A stretch of 64,000 bases of DNA, taken from assembly GCF_900104485.1 (NCBI RefSeq), contig NZ_FMXQ01000006.1, positions 186,001-250,000 of the forward strand. The letters are read 5' to 3'. Shown piece by piece: positions 9,801 to 17,334 of this stretch. The notes beneath the pieces were generated by a model. The model saw only the letters and a list, made by a program, of their open reading frames with translations, had not been told where the DNA came from and searched no databases. Numbering within the stretch: position 1 is the stretch's first letter; each line of letters starts with the position of its first letter. The DNA is from Bauldia litoralis (GTDB lineage Bacteria > Pseudomonadota > Alphaproteobacteria > Rhizobiales > Kaistiaceae). Position numbers and translations under genes: made by a program.

Positions 9801-11818
9801 CCTATGCCGACGGGGCTACCGGGTTCGCCTGGGCGGTCGGCATTCTCGATCCGTCGACGAGCAATTCGGCCAATATCATCAACACGGGCGACATCACCGC
9901 CTACGCCGAGGGGCCGAGCGCGATGGCCACGGCGATCGCGGTGTTCGGTACGTCAACATCGACCGGAAGCACCATTTCGGCAGTCGCACCCGGAACCGGG
10001 CCGGCAGTCGTCACCAACGACGGCGGCACCATCTGGGCCGGCTACTCGACGGACGGTGGGAAGACCGTCCTGCGCGGCAATGCGATCAACACCGAAGGGG
10101 CTACCGTCCAGTCGGCCTTTGGCACCACGACCTTCATGGCCGCACCGAACGGTGTCCTGATCGAACTGATGAGCGGGGACGACCCGGCCAGCATCTTCGG
10201 CAACATCGACATCACCGGCGATGACATGATCCAGGTGACGGAAGGCTGGACAAGGCTGGACGGCATCATCAACCCGGACATGACGCTCGAGGGCAGCCTC
10301 GAGATCTTCTCCCAGGGCAAGCTGACGCTGGCCAATACCAATGAACTGGAAGGTCCGTCAGCGGCTTATGTCGACTCCTTCACTATGGGTGGCAGCGGTT
10401 CGATCGGCATGGAATTCAACGCCGATCATGGCATGGGAGACTACCCGACGATCACCGCCAACTCGGCGACGCTCAAGGGCAAGTTCGTCGCAACCTACGC
10501 TCCGGACCTCTATGACGACTCCTTCCGCTACGAGAACGTGATCACGGCGGGCACCCGGTCCGGGAAGTTCGACAAGGTCATCGACAACTCAGCGCTGTTG
10601 AAGTCGACGCTGGTCTACAAGTCGGACAGCAACGTCGACCTGAAGGTCAAGCGTAAGGGCTTTGGCGACGTCAAGGGCCTGACCAAGAACCAGAGCGCGG
10701 CCGGTGACGGGATCGAGAAGGTCTATGGCAAGGTGTCGGGGAAGAACGATTTCTCCGAGCTGACGCAGACCCTGTTCACCCTGAACGACGCCGATTACGC
10801 CGACGCCCTGAACCAGCTTGCGGGCGCCGAATTCGCGCAACTCGCGCAGTCGGTGCTGTGGTCGACCGGTCAGCTCAACGCGACCGTCACCGACCGCATG
10901 GATTGCGGGCTCAACTGGGATGCGGGCGCCGGGTCCTCCGATGCGCGCGGCGCGATGCAGTGCTTCGATCCTGGCGCAGTCCAGGTCTGGGGCCGGATCG
11001 GCGGCGGCTGGAACAACAACGACGGCGACAAGAACGCGCCGGGTTACAGCGAGGACCAGGCGACGTTCATCGTCGGTGGCGACTATGCCATCAACGAGCA
11101 GGTGTTCTTCGGTCTGGCCGGTGGCTACTTCAGCTCGAACATGAACTTCGATGGATGGGGCGGCCGGAGTGGCGCTTCGATCGACTATGACGGCTTCCAG
11201 ATCGCGGCCTACGGCGGCTGGGACAATGGAACGTGGTATGCCCGCAACATCCTGAGCTACGGCGGCTACAACGGCTCCAGCCATCGTGATGTCGGCATCG
11301 GCTCTTCGCCGGTGGATCCGTCGGCCAAGTTCGACCCGAGCGTCGTCTCCTACTACGGAGAGGCGGGCAAGCGCTTCGCCATGCAGAGCGGTCTGGTCGC
11401 CACGCCGTTTGTCGGCCTGGGGATCGCCGGCGCCGAGATCGGGACCTTCACCGAGAAGGACCCCCATGGAACCGGCGCGGGTCTCAAGGTCCGCGGCACC
11501 GACGCCAACTCCGTCGCTTCGACGCTGGGTGTTCGCGTCAACGGCAAGTGGGGCGCTTTCACCCCGGAGATGTCGCTGGCCTGGCGTCATGAGTTCGCCG
11601 ATACGACCCAGACGGTGCAGTCCAGCTTCGCCGGGGCGCCGAAGGGAGCCAACTTCAACGTCATCAGCTCCGATCCGGGCGCGGATGCACTGCTCCTCGG
11701 CATCGGCGGCACCTACAGCGTCAACGGAAGCAACGACCTGACGATCGGTTACGACGGTACGTTCCTCAACGGTTATTCCTCGCACGAGGTGGTGGCCCGC
11801 TGGACCTACAAGTTCTGA
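6836..11818 (+). CDS. Large autotransporter (type Va secretion) with repetitive passenger
   Basis: A 1660-residue surface or secreted protein. The signal peptide is KKNKAITALLASASLATLAV, cleaved near AVAAS. Residues about 40-1140 form a passenger built from many diverged repeats of roughly 60-75 residues. Each carries a 'TFKN.G.I' or 'ENTGAI' strand followed by an Ala/Tyr-rich stretch with GVDQ or GVQQ, as expected of a beta-solenoid adhesin. Residues about 1381-1660 are the outer-membrane barrel, with alternating aromatic strands and the terminal VARWTYKF ending in Phe. The start is TTG at 6836: no in-frame ATG or GTG exists between the upstream stop (6779) and this codon, a G-rich ribosome site precedes it, and the signal peptide starts right there. 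Its neighbours give no function. A perfect terminator lies 50 bases after the stop. Confidence 0.9.
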   Translation: MKKNKAITALLASASLATLAVASSNRAVAASVTTTAAVFTRAASATWLNINDSDIGVFTNDATISDGFGVAGDNPQAPGSPSALAGHVRGDSIVDEIINNGTFQAIEDALGNNYSTTAATATALLLDGVAPMVTNNGLIDAYAYAHDGVDGDDSGSRDADAEAVGVRWDNEFNDSATFINNSDVSAEAGVFVQSDDNDASGSAYAVGVDQEVGTEASINGYALTENNGSIEAEANTSLHGYSDVYGDTYAAGVVQSIYYSENATTIVNNFSDITATANGLAISDDYVASTYAVADGVLQEAGGKGTLNASASAQNTGTITAMVQNSAIAPEYIGLAVGAGFGIDQQVLAENSGSAFAENLGVIDVGVISKASASTYAGAYAEASGITQYIDIVGGDVGSTASATVLNDGDILVSAQAMSSGTFLDLGMATAEAYGIDQEIEGGETATGLVKNTGLIDVEAAASVRANVGTYAVSYADGVGIMQDIEASNGEGSFAQGKVVNKGTINVDAVAETTFDLGAFYGVASSYAGGVDQWVGDAWTADATFKNRKDGVINVSAESDVTATLGIASSFGFGVDQYAGVAEDEDGMATALVENKGSLSVMSMASVNSTYLAMSISNGIGVAQEAWGAYAAGDFVNKGDIAVYAEANAMAEVGGLPSYLEPGDGPSVAFAQTTYVGGVAQSAYAPTNALGSVAAVTGNNSGNIMVSSAANATAETYAASVASGFGVGQEADGVTATALFENTGAINVGVEAESRANRISIARANVFGLSQDADAEFYDGSEDAPGVLASATFKNEGTLAVSGLATAGGYDADHATYAAAFASAFGVQQYVEWAETGNTKFTNSGVVSAYGEANANGDIAVAFANSVGYSAEMDDITGSAVATFKNKSEGEIMASAVANAVGHDGALAAASSIGVSLTNDGEPEDGDSPDFVLDAKNAGLIYSEAMATASSNDPAAETALAAAIGVELAYFDGNLAGTFKNSGSIYAGAYADGATGFAWAVGILDPSTSNSANIINTGDITAYAEGPSAMATAIAVFGTSTSTGSTISAVAPGTGPAVVTNDGGTIWAGYSTDGGKTVLRGNAINTEGATVQSAFGTTTFMAAPNGVLIELMSGDDPASIFGNIDITGDDMIQVTEGWTRLDGIINPDMTLEGSLEIFSQGKLTLANTNELEGPSAAYVDSFTMGGSGSIGMEFNADHGMGDYPTITANSATLKGKFVATYAPDLYDDSFRYENVITAGTRSGKFDKVIDNSALLKSTLVYKSDSNVDLKVKRKGFGDVKGLTKNQSAAGDGIEKVYGKVSGKNDFSELTQTLFTLNDADYADALNQLAGAEFAQLAQSVLWSTGQLNATVTDRMDCGLNWDAGAGSSDARGAMQCFDPGAVQVWGRIGGGWNNNDGDKNAPGYSEDQATFIVGGDYAINEQVFFGLAGGYFSSNMNFDGWGGRSGASIDYDGFQIAAYGGWDNGTWYARNILSYGGYNGSSHRDVGIGSSPVDPSAKFDPSVVSYYGEAGKRFAMQSGLVATPFVGLGIAGAEIGTFTEKDPHGTGAGLKVRGTDANSVASTLGVRVNGKWGAFTPEMSLAWRHEFADTTQTVQSSFAGAPKGANFNVISSDPGADALLLGIGGTYSVNGSNDLTIGYDGTFLNGYSSHEVVARWTYKF

Positions 11819-11868
11819 TCCGGCCGGGTGCCGGCTGGTCCGGCACCAATGTCGACGCCTGAAGATTG

Positions 11869-11897
11869 AAACAAGCCCCTACGGGGGCTTGTTTTCG
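11869..11897 (+). terminator. Rho-independent terminator of autotransporter gene
   Basis: An 11-bp perfect stem (AAACAAGCCCC at 11869-11879 with GGGGCTTGTTT at 11884-11894), loop TACG, then further T residues. A second GC hairpin (GGTGCCGG 11827-11834 with CCGGCACC 11840-11847) lies directly after the stop codon. Confidence 0.9.
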
Positions 11898-12039
11898 TTC
11901 TGGCGCCGATTGCCAATTCGGCGGCCAGAGGGCAGGGCCCCAAAGTCGTGGAAACCCGTTCGGTGGCGGCGTTTTGTCAGGCGCGGGGAATTCGCCTAGG
12001 GGTATCGTCATGCTAAGTTCGCCGCGCAGGTCAGTGTAG

Positions 12040-12993
12040 ATGGCACCGAGAGTTCCCAATATCGACGATGCCTTGCTGTGGGCGCATGATCCGAATGCGA
12101 CCGAGCAACAGCTTTACGTCGCGGCTGATACGCTGGTCTCGTGGGGGCAGTTGGATCTCGCCGACCAGATCATCGAGAAGCTGCGGCAGAACCCCGCTTA
12201 TGGGCGTGGCCTGAACCGGCTGTCCGCCGCTTCCCGTCAGTTGCGGCGCAGCGGCGTGCTGGAAGATCTTGCGGCTTTCTCCGCGGACGGCGGCGAGGTC
12301 ATCGATGGACGGCACGAGGCCTTCACCGCCCGCTACGACGGCGAGACGCGCAAGGCGATCATCGTTTTCACCGGCATCGACCCGCGCTTCTGGCTGTCAC
12401 TGATGATGCTGCACCTCTTTCTCAAGAGGCTCAACACCCACATCATCTACCTCACCGACCTGCGGCAACTGATCTTCTTCGACGGGCTGGAGACGGTGGC
12501 GCGCGGATATGACGGGTTGCGGGACGCCCTGCGCGGCACACTGGACAGCCTTGGCGTCGACGAGGTCCACGTCATGGCGAATTCGGCCGGAGGGTTCGCC
12601 GGGCTGCGCTATGCGATCGACCTGCAGGCCAAGTCGTTTCTCGGCATGAGCATTCGAACCGATCTGTCGGTCGACAGCCGCATTCCGGTCGGGGGCTTCT
12701 TCAAGCGGCAGGGACTGCGCGACGTCGCGCCCCATATGCTGATCGACCTCAAGCCGGAACTTATCAAGAGCCGTTATCCGGAGCGCGTCATCCTTTACAG
12801 CGGTGACGGCAACCCGGTTGACCGGCCTCATGCCCTGCACCTGGCTGACCTGCCGCGGGTCGAGGTCAACCTGCTGCCCGATCACGTCCAGCACGACGTG
12901 ATGGCGGGATTGCTGGCGCGCGGTCAGCTCGAGGACGTGCTTCGCGACTTCGTCTATGGCGCCGGGCCGTCAACGGCTGGAAACGCGCCATGA
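12040..12993 (+). CDS. Alpha/beta-hydrolase-like protein
   Basis: A 317-residue protein. The N-terminal 80 residues are helical and TPR-like (two LDLADQIIEKL-type helices). From about 85 it reads as an alpha/beta hydrolase: strand KAIIVFTG, then the nucleophile-elbow region VDEVHVMANSAGGFAGLRYA near residues 175-194. The elbow is N-S-A-G-G rather than the usual G-x-S-x-G. A late Asp (GDGNPVDRP) and His (DHVQHDV) could complete a triad. Its stop overlaps the start of the acyl-AMP ligase by 4 bases (ATGA), so it heads an operon with the ligase and P450. It could be an esterase, thioesterase or acyltransferase of that pathway; this is inferred from fold and context. The SD before ATG is weak. 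Confidence 0.65.
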   Translation: MAPRVPNIDDALLWAHDPNATEQQLYVAADTLVSWGQLDLADQIIEKLRQNPAYGRGLNRLSAASRQLRRSGVLEDLAAFSADGGEVIDGRHEAFTARYDGETRKAIIVFTGIDPRFWLSLMMLHLFLKRLNTHIIYLTDLRQLIFFDGLETVARGYDGLRDALRGTLDSLGVDEVHVMANSAGGFAGLRYAIDLQAKSFLGMSIRTDLSVDSRIPVGGFFKRQGLRDVAPHMLIDLKPELIKSRYPERVILYSGDGNPVDRPHALHLADLPRVEVNLLPDHVQHDVMAGLLARGQLEDVLRDFVYGAGPSTAGNAP

Positions 12994-14687
12994 ACGCGCC
13001 GCCGGCCGCCGCGGTCTTCGACCGCTCCCGGACAATGGCCGGCGCTGTCGAACGGCATGCGGCGGAGCGCCCCGACGACACGGCCTTCCGTTTCGTTGCG
13101 CGCCACGCGGCCAATACGCGCGAACTGAGCTGGGGCGCCCTTGACGCCGCGGCACGGCGCGTGGGGGCGGCGTTGCTCGGCAAGGGCCTGGTCGGCAAGC
13201 CGGTTGCGGTCATCTGTCCCGATCCAAGGGATTTCCTCATCGCCCTTTGCGGTTGCTTCTATGCCGGCGCGGTCGTCGTTCCGGTCCCTGCGGTCGCGAC
13301 CCGGCGTTCGGCCGGACGGATCGGCTCGATTCTCGAAGCCGCCTCGCCAGCGGCTGTCCTGGCGACGGCCAAGGTGCTGGAGCAGCCCTGGATCGCGGAA
13401 CTTCTGGAGGCTGGCGGGATCGAGGGATTGCCGCTCACGCCAGAGGCAGGCGACCGGCTGGAGGCAATTGCCCGGCCGACCGATTTGGACGGGCCGGCAT
13501 TGATCCAGTTCACCTCGGGCTCGACCGGCACACCGCGCGGTGTCGGCCTCAGCCACGCCAACCTCGCCAGCAACTGCAGCGCGATTGTCGAGGCTTACGG
13601 CCTCAGCGCCGCGACGCGTGGCTTCTCCTGGCTGCCGCTGCACCATGACATGGGGCTGGTCGGCCACGTCCTGACGCCGCTATGGATCGGCTGCCGCTCG
13701 ACAATCATGGACCCGCTCCTGTTCCTGCAATCGCCATTGCGGTGGCTGCGGCGGGCCGGCGAGGAAGGCGCGACGATCACCAGCGCGCCGAACTTCGCCT
13801 ACGAACTCTGCGTCAAGGAAGCTGCCAGGGGCGGGGACCTCACCGGCATCGACCTGTCTTCGCTGACCGCGATGGTCTGTGGCGGAGAGGCGGTCTGGCC
13901 GGAGACTGTGGACGCCTTCTGCCGGGTCTTTGCCACGGTCGGGCTCGACCGGGGCGCTTTTGCACCGAGCTACGGCCTGGCGGAAGCAACGCTTCTCGTT
14001 TCGAGCGGCCGGCGTCCCTCGGGGCCGCGCGTTCACGCCGACCCCGTCGAGGGTTGGGATGGCGCGGAGGCCGGGGGACCGGTGGTCAGCCTCGGTCGCC
14101 CGGTATCCGGGGTCGGGGTGACGATCGTCGATGCCGGGGGCAACGTTTGCGGCGACGGTGTCATCGGCGAGATCGAGATTTCCGGGGAGAGCGTCGGCCG
14201 GCCGGTTGGGGTTGGCGCGACGGTCGGGGGCCGGGTGCCAACGGGCGATCTCGGCTTCATCCACGATGGCGAGGTCTACATCAGCGGTCGCCGGAAGGAG
14301 ATCATCATCCTGCGCGGCCAGAACGTTTATCCGGGCGACATCGAGAATGCCGCGCTGCGGGCCGACCCGGCGATCCGGCCCGGCGCCGTGGCCGCGGTCG
14401 CCGTGCGGGACGGGGGGACCGAGGCGATGATCCTAGTCTTCGAGGCCGATCGCGGCCTCGGCGGGGATGACTTCACCGCGATGTCGCGCCGGCTCAATCA
14501 GGGCATCGCGCAAGCGACGGGCCACACGCCCGACGGCTTGGTGGCGGTTGCTGTCGGCGTGCTGCCACGCACGACCAGCGGCAAAATCCGGCGTCATCTG
14601 GTCTCCGACCTTTATGGCAAGGCGGAGCTGCCGATCCTTCACGAAACCCGGCGATCGTCGGCGAGAGACGAGGCGGGTCCGTCGTGA
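12990..14687 (+). CDS. Fatty-acyl-AMP ligase (FAAL-type adenylate-forming enzyme)
   Basis: A 565-residue member of the AMP-binding superfamily. The phosphate loop is IQFTSGSTGTPRG at about 170-182. It is followed by FSWLPLHHDMGLVGHVLTPL near 212-231, a signature characteristic of fatty-acyl-AMP ligases and related enzymes acting with acyl carrier proteins. Then come FAPSYGLAEATLLV, GDLGFIHDGEVYISGRRKE and the C-terminal TTSGKIRRH with the adenylation lysine. FAALs activate a fatty acid as acyl-AMP and hand it to a carrier protein rather than to CoA. The ACP at 18362 is the only candidate carrier in the window. The gene overlaps the hydrolase (ATGA) and the P450 (GTGA), so the three are translationally coupled. 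Chain length cannot be read from sequence. Confidence 0.85.
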   Translation: MNAPPAAAVFDRSRTMAGAVERHAAERPDDTAFRFVARHAANTRELSWGALDAAARRVGAALLGKGLVGKPVAVICPDPRDFLIALCGCFYAGAVVVPVPAVATRRSAGRIGSILEAASPAAVLATAKVLEQPWIAELLEAGGIEGLPLTPEAGDRLEAIARPTDLDGPALIQFTSGSTGTPRGVGLSHANLASNCSAIVEAYGLSAATRGFSWLPLHHDMGLVGHVLTPLWIGCRSTIMDPLLFLQSPLRWLRRAGEEGATITSAPNFAYELCVKEAARGGDLTGIDLSSLTAMVCGGEAVWPETVDAFCRVFATVGLDRGAFAPSYGLAEATLLVSSGRRPSGPRVHADPVEGWDGAEAGGPVVSLGRPVSGVGVTIVDAGGNVCGDGVIGEIEISGESVGRPVGVGATVGGRVPTGDLGFIHDGEVYISGRRKEIIILRGQNVYPGDIENAALRADPAIRPGAVAAVAVRDGGTEAMILVFEADRGLGGDDFTAMSRRLNQGIAQATGHTPDGLVAVAVGVLPRTTSGKIRRHLVSDLYGKAELPILHETRRSSARDEAGPS

Positions 14688-15889
14688 ACGACGTAGCGCG
14701 GGCCAGCGGAATCGACACCAACACGCCGGCTTTCGCCGACAATCCGGCGGCGCATTATGCCGATCTGCGATCGAAATGCCCGGTATCGTGGCAGCCGTCG
14801 GCGAATGCCTGGCTGTTGACGCGTTACGACGATGTCGTCCGGGTCTTGCGCGATCCGCACATGTCGCATGTCGGCATTCTCGACCCATGGCTGCGGATCA
14901 GGGACCGGCACGGCATCGATTTCAAGACCGCCATCCAGGTGATTTCGGCGATGCCCTTCAACTACGAAGGCGCGCAACATGCCGAGGGTCGGCGGCGGGT
15001 CGCCCGTGCCATTGCGACCCTTGCCGACCGGGACGAGGTCTTCGCGGCGGCGGCGCGTCGCCTGCTGGACCGGGCCCGACGCGACGGTGGGTTCGACTTC
15101 GCCGAGGATTTTGCCAATCGGCTGCTCTTCGAGGTGCTCTGCGATCTGGCGGAAATAGAGACCGCCCATCGCCCGCTTCTCTACCCGCTCAGCCGGCTCT
15201 CATGGACCATCGAGGCAACGCTTTCGATCCGCGACCGGCAAGCCATGGAAGACGCCTTGTTGCGGGCGTTCGAACTGCTGACCGACCGCATTCCAGTCTT
15301 CGTCCGTCAGTCGCCCGACTCCCTTCTCGCCCGGCTCCATAACGCGATTCCCGAGACGGAGCCCGACCGTGTAGCGGCGACGATCGATTCCTTCTGCGTG
15401 ATGCTGTTGATGGGCAACGACGCCCTCGGCGGGGCGATGAGCACGGGCGTCTCATGGCTGCTTGACCCGGAGCAGAACAAAGGCGAGACCGTGCCCCAGA
15501 AAGACTGGGGCCGGCTCTCTGACGACTTGCTTCGCCACGGCGCTTCGGTCGATTTCCTGACCCGTGTGACGTCGAGCGAGAAGACCTTTGGCGACGTGGT
15601 CCTGCCGGCCGGATCGCGGCTGATGACCTCGCCGCCATCGGCAAACCGGGATACTGCCAAATTCGGACCCGACGCCGACAGGATCAGCCTGTCCAACCAC
15701 CACGGCGTCGGGCTGACCTTTGGCGCGGGCCGTCATGTCTGTGTCGGCATGCAGATGTCGAAGAGGATCGTCACTGCGGCGCTGGACGCTCTTGCCGAGG
15801 CGCCGGAACTGCGGCTCGCCGGCAAACCGAAACGCGGCAAGGGAACGATTATCAGGACGCTGGGGACGATGCCGGTCGAGATGAGCTGA
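14684..15889 (+). CDS. Cytochrome P450 with atypical signature residues
   Basis: A 401-residue soluble bacterial-type P450. The heme-ligand loop is clear: FGAGRHVCVGM with Cys353. The segment PPSANRDTAKFGPDADRI before it also matches the family. Two near-invariant features differ. The K-helix ExxR reads D281-L-L-R284. The I-helix acid/alcohol pair (usually [AG]-G-x-[DE]-T) reads G-N-D-A, with Ala247 in place of Thr. The gene starts with GTG at 14684, overlapping the ligase stop by 4 bases, and is the last gene of the hydrolase-FAAL-P450 unit. The probable role is oxidation of the acyl chain or peptide, or, given the lost Thr, a less usual P450 reaction. P450 identity is sure; the reaction is not. 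Confidence 0.9.
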   Translation: MNDVARASGIDTNTPAFADNPAAHYADLRSKCPVSWQPSANAWLLTRYDDVVRVLRDPHMSHVGILDPWLRIRDRHGIDFKTAIQVISAMPFNYEGAQHAEGRRRVARAIATLADRDEVFAAAARRLLDRARRDGGFDFAEDFANRLLFEVLCDLAEIETAHRPLLYPLSRLSWTIEATLSIRDRQAMEDALLRAFELLTDRIPVFVRQSPDSLLARLHNAIPETEPDRVAATIDSFCVMLLMGNDALGGAMSTGVSWLLDPEQNKGETVPQKDWGRLSDDLLRHGASVDFLTRVTSSEKTFGDVVLPAGSRLMTSPPSANRDTAKFGPDADRISLSNHHGVGLTFGAGRHVCVGMQMSKRIVTAALDALAEAPELRLAGKPKRGKGTIIRTLGTMPVEMS

Positions 15890-15895
15890 CGCTCG

Positions 15896-16864
15896 TCAGG
15901 GGCGGATCGGCGAGATCGCGTCGCTGTTCATGTTGCGATAGCCCACGAGCCGGTCGCTCGGCTCGAACAGGACCGGCGATCCGTCGCCGGCGTCGGTCTG
16001 CCACAGGAGCCTGGCGAACCGTTCGCGGGCGATCGCCATGGTTTCCTGGCGCACGTCGGCGCCCATATTCCGGACGCGGTAGATCCAGGGATTCGTGTTG
16101 ATCTCATAGATCACTTCTCGTCCATCGACCGTGGCGTGGTCCGCACGGCCCCATTCGATGCCGGAGAGCTCGAACGCACGCTTGACCACCTCCGGCGGCT
16201 GGTTCGCCGCGACGATGGCGCGTTCCTCTTCGTACATGGGATCGGTGGCGAGCCCGAGCTTGCCATGCTTGGCGGCCCAGTGATCCTGAACGACGTGACC
16301 GAGGATGTGGTAGGCGCCGCCGATCCGGGCGGTTCCGAGTTTCCGCCAAATGCCGGGGGCGATCGGCTCCGCCGCATATTCGATCACCAGCAGTCCGCGC
16401 AGCGTTCGGCCGTCGGCGCGAATGCCCGCCAGGACGCGGTCGAGTTCGGCCTGGTCATGGATGAGGTCGGTGACCGGGCCGCGGTGATCGAACTCCCGGC
16501 GGATGAAGACCGGAAACCGTGCGGGTTTGGGGCGCGCGTCCGCCCGGTAGGCGTTGAACGGGTTGATCCCCTCTTCGTGCAGGTTCCGCAGCAGTTCGAA
16601 ACGGCTCATGACCCTGGCCGGGTCGTTCAGGCAGACGATTCCCTTGGCCTTGAGCGCCCTGCACAGGTCGGCGGCCAGAACCACCTCCCAGTCGTAGAGC
16701 TGATCGATGCCGGTGAAGATGTGGACGCCATTGACGGTCTGATTCGTCGTGAAAAGATCGTCATAGCTGACCACCCGGCACGGCGGCGTCGCCTCGCCCA
16801 GCCGGTTGTTAACCAGCGTATGGACCGGGAAAGAATGGCCCCGGGACGTCACGAAAACCAGCAC
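15896..16864 (-). CDS. ATP-grasp family ligase-like protein
   Basis: A 322-residue protein when started at the GTG 16862-16864, which has AGAGG 7 bases upstream. A reading frame to 16945 adds a basic 27-residue tail that I think is not translated. The N-terminus is a Rossmann-like pre-ATP-grasp domain (VLVFVTSRGHSFPVH). The middle has CLNDPARVMSRFELLRNLHE, a typical ATP-grasp lead-in where the substrate-free kinase-like fold begins. The metal-binding strand VIYEINTNPWI, with Glu254 and Asn256, matches the 'E-[IV]-N-x-x-P' motif of RimK-like ligases. Such enzymes form amide or ester bonds through acyl phosphates, and several modify ribosomal peptides. It is divergent from the 60-residue repeat peptide and ends 6 bases from the P450 stop. 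The family call is good; peptide as substrate is inferred from context. Confidence 0.75.
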   Translation of the reverse strand: MLVFVTSRGHSFPVHTLVNNRLGEATPPCRVVSYDDLFTTNQTVNGVHIFTGIDQLYDWEVVLAADLCRALKAKGIVCLNDPARVMSRFELLRNLHEEGINPFNAYRADARPKPARFPVFIRREFDHRGPVTDLIHDQAELDRVLAGIRADGRTLRGLLVIEYAAEPIAPGIWRKLGTARIGGAYHILGHVVQDHWAAKHGKLGLATDPMYEEERAIVAANQPPEVVKRAFELSGIEWGRADHATVDGREVIYEINTNPWIYRVRNMGADVRQETMAIARERFARLLWQTDAGDGSPVLFEPSDRLVGYRNMNSDAISPIRP

Positions 16865-17030
16865 TTGTCGCCTCTTGACTTGAGATTTCGCGGATCGCCG
16901 GCGACAAGCCGGCAGCCGCGGAATATAGGCGCGCGATATGGCCAATCGGCGCCGCTTCTGCTACGGTCTTTTATTACGCGGTGGGCCGGTTTCGGCAACC
17001 GTTGCACCGATATGAGACGGAGAGTTCAAG
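16865..17030. promoter_or_regulatory. Divergent promoter region between ATP-grasp and peptide genes
   Basis: 166 bases between two divergent starts. An AT-richer patch (around 16965-16977) stands out in GC-rich surroundings. The ribosome site of the peptide gene, GGAGAG at 17019-17024, is 6 bases from its ATG. No operator palindrome was seen. Confidence 0.35.
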
Positions 17031-17213
17031 ATGGCGGGGATGATCGATTTCGGCAAAATTGCCGCGACGATGGGCGACAAGCGGCTCGTTGGTTTCAACA
17101 CGCTTGGGCAGATGGGGACTTCCTCCAAGCGGGGCATCGTCAAGAACGGGGCCTCCAAGCGTGGTTTCAAGCTGGGCAAGGCGTCAGCCTCCAAGCGCGG
17201 CATCAAGCCCTGA
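17031..17213 (+). CDS. 60-residue repeat peptide, candidate RiPP precursor
   Basis: I do not recognise a family. The product opens with about 29 residues that could serve as a leader (MAGMIDFGKIAATMGDKR and onward) and ends with a basic, Gly/Ser/Lys-rich region made of three imperfect repeats. The tetrapeptide SKRG occurs at residues 32-35, 42-45 and 54-57, each time followed by Ile or Phe and then Lys within three residues. The repeats are visible in the DNA too (GCCTCCAAGCG twice). The last 30 residues contain no Asp, Glu or Cys and have strong positive charge. It has a good ribosome site (GGAGAG, 6-base spacing). An ATP-grasp gene is divergent upstream and an HExxH-family gene follows in the same direction, which is why I propose a modified-peptide precursor. 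An unmodified small basic protein remains possible. Confidence 0.6.
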   Translation: MAGMIDFGKIAATMGDKRLVGFNTLGQMGTSSKRGIVKNGASKRGFKLGKASASKRGIKP

Positions 17214-17273
17214 ACAACTCGCCAGGGTGAACGGTTCGCCGTCCGCCTTCCAGCAGGGGCGGGGTGGCCACTG

Positions 17274-17306
17274 GCTATTGTGGAGATCACATCCCCGGCC
17301 AATAGC
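17274..17306 (+). other. Imperfect hairpin between peptide gene and HExxH gene
   Basis: Outer arms GCTATTG (17274-17280) and CAATAGC (17300-17306) are perfect complements. Inside them GGAGAT (17282-17287) pairs with ATCCCC (17291-17296) with one mismatch and a CAC loop. No T-run follows, so it is not a classical terminator. It could act as a stability or attenuation element that lets the short peptide mRNA outnumber the enzyme mRNA. Confidence 0.5.
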
Positions 17307-17334
17307 GGGCTGAGCGTCAGGCCAGAGGCGCATC

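Noticed and set aside
14467-15342. 291-codon ORF overlapping FAAL and P450
   Set aside because: Frame-shifted shadow without motifs; the FAAL and P450 frames cover the same DNA with full signatures.
17031-17213. Classification of the 60-residue peptide as a classical graspetide (microviridin-like)
   Set aside because: The proposed core has no Asp or Glu to form omega-ester or omega-amide links, so only a looser RiPP-like call is supported.
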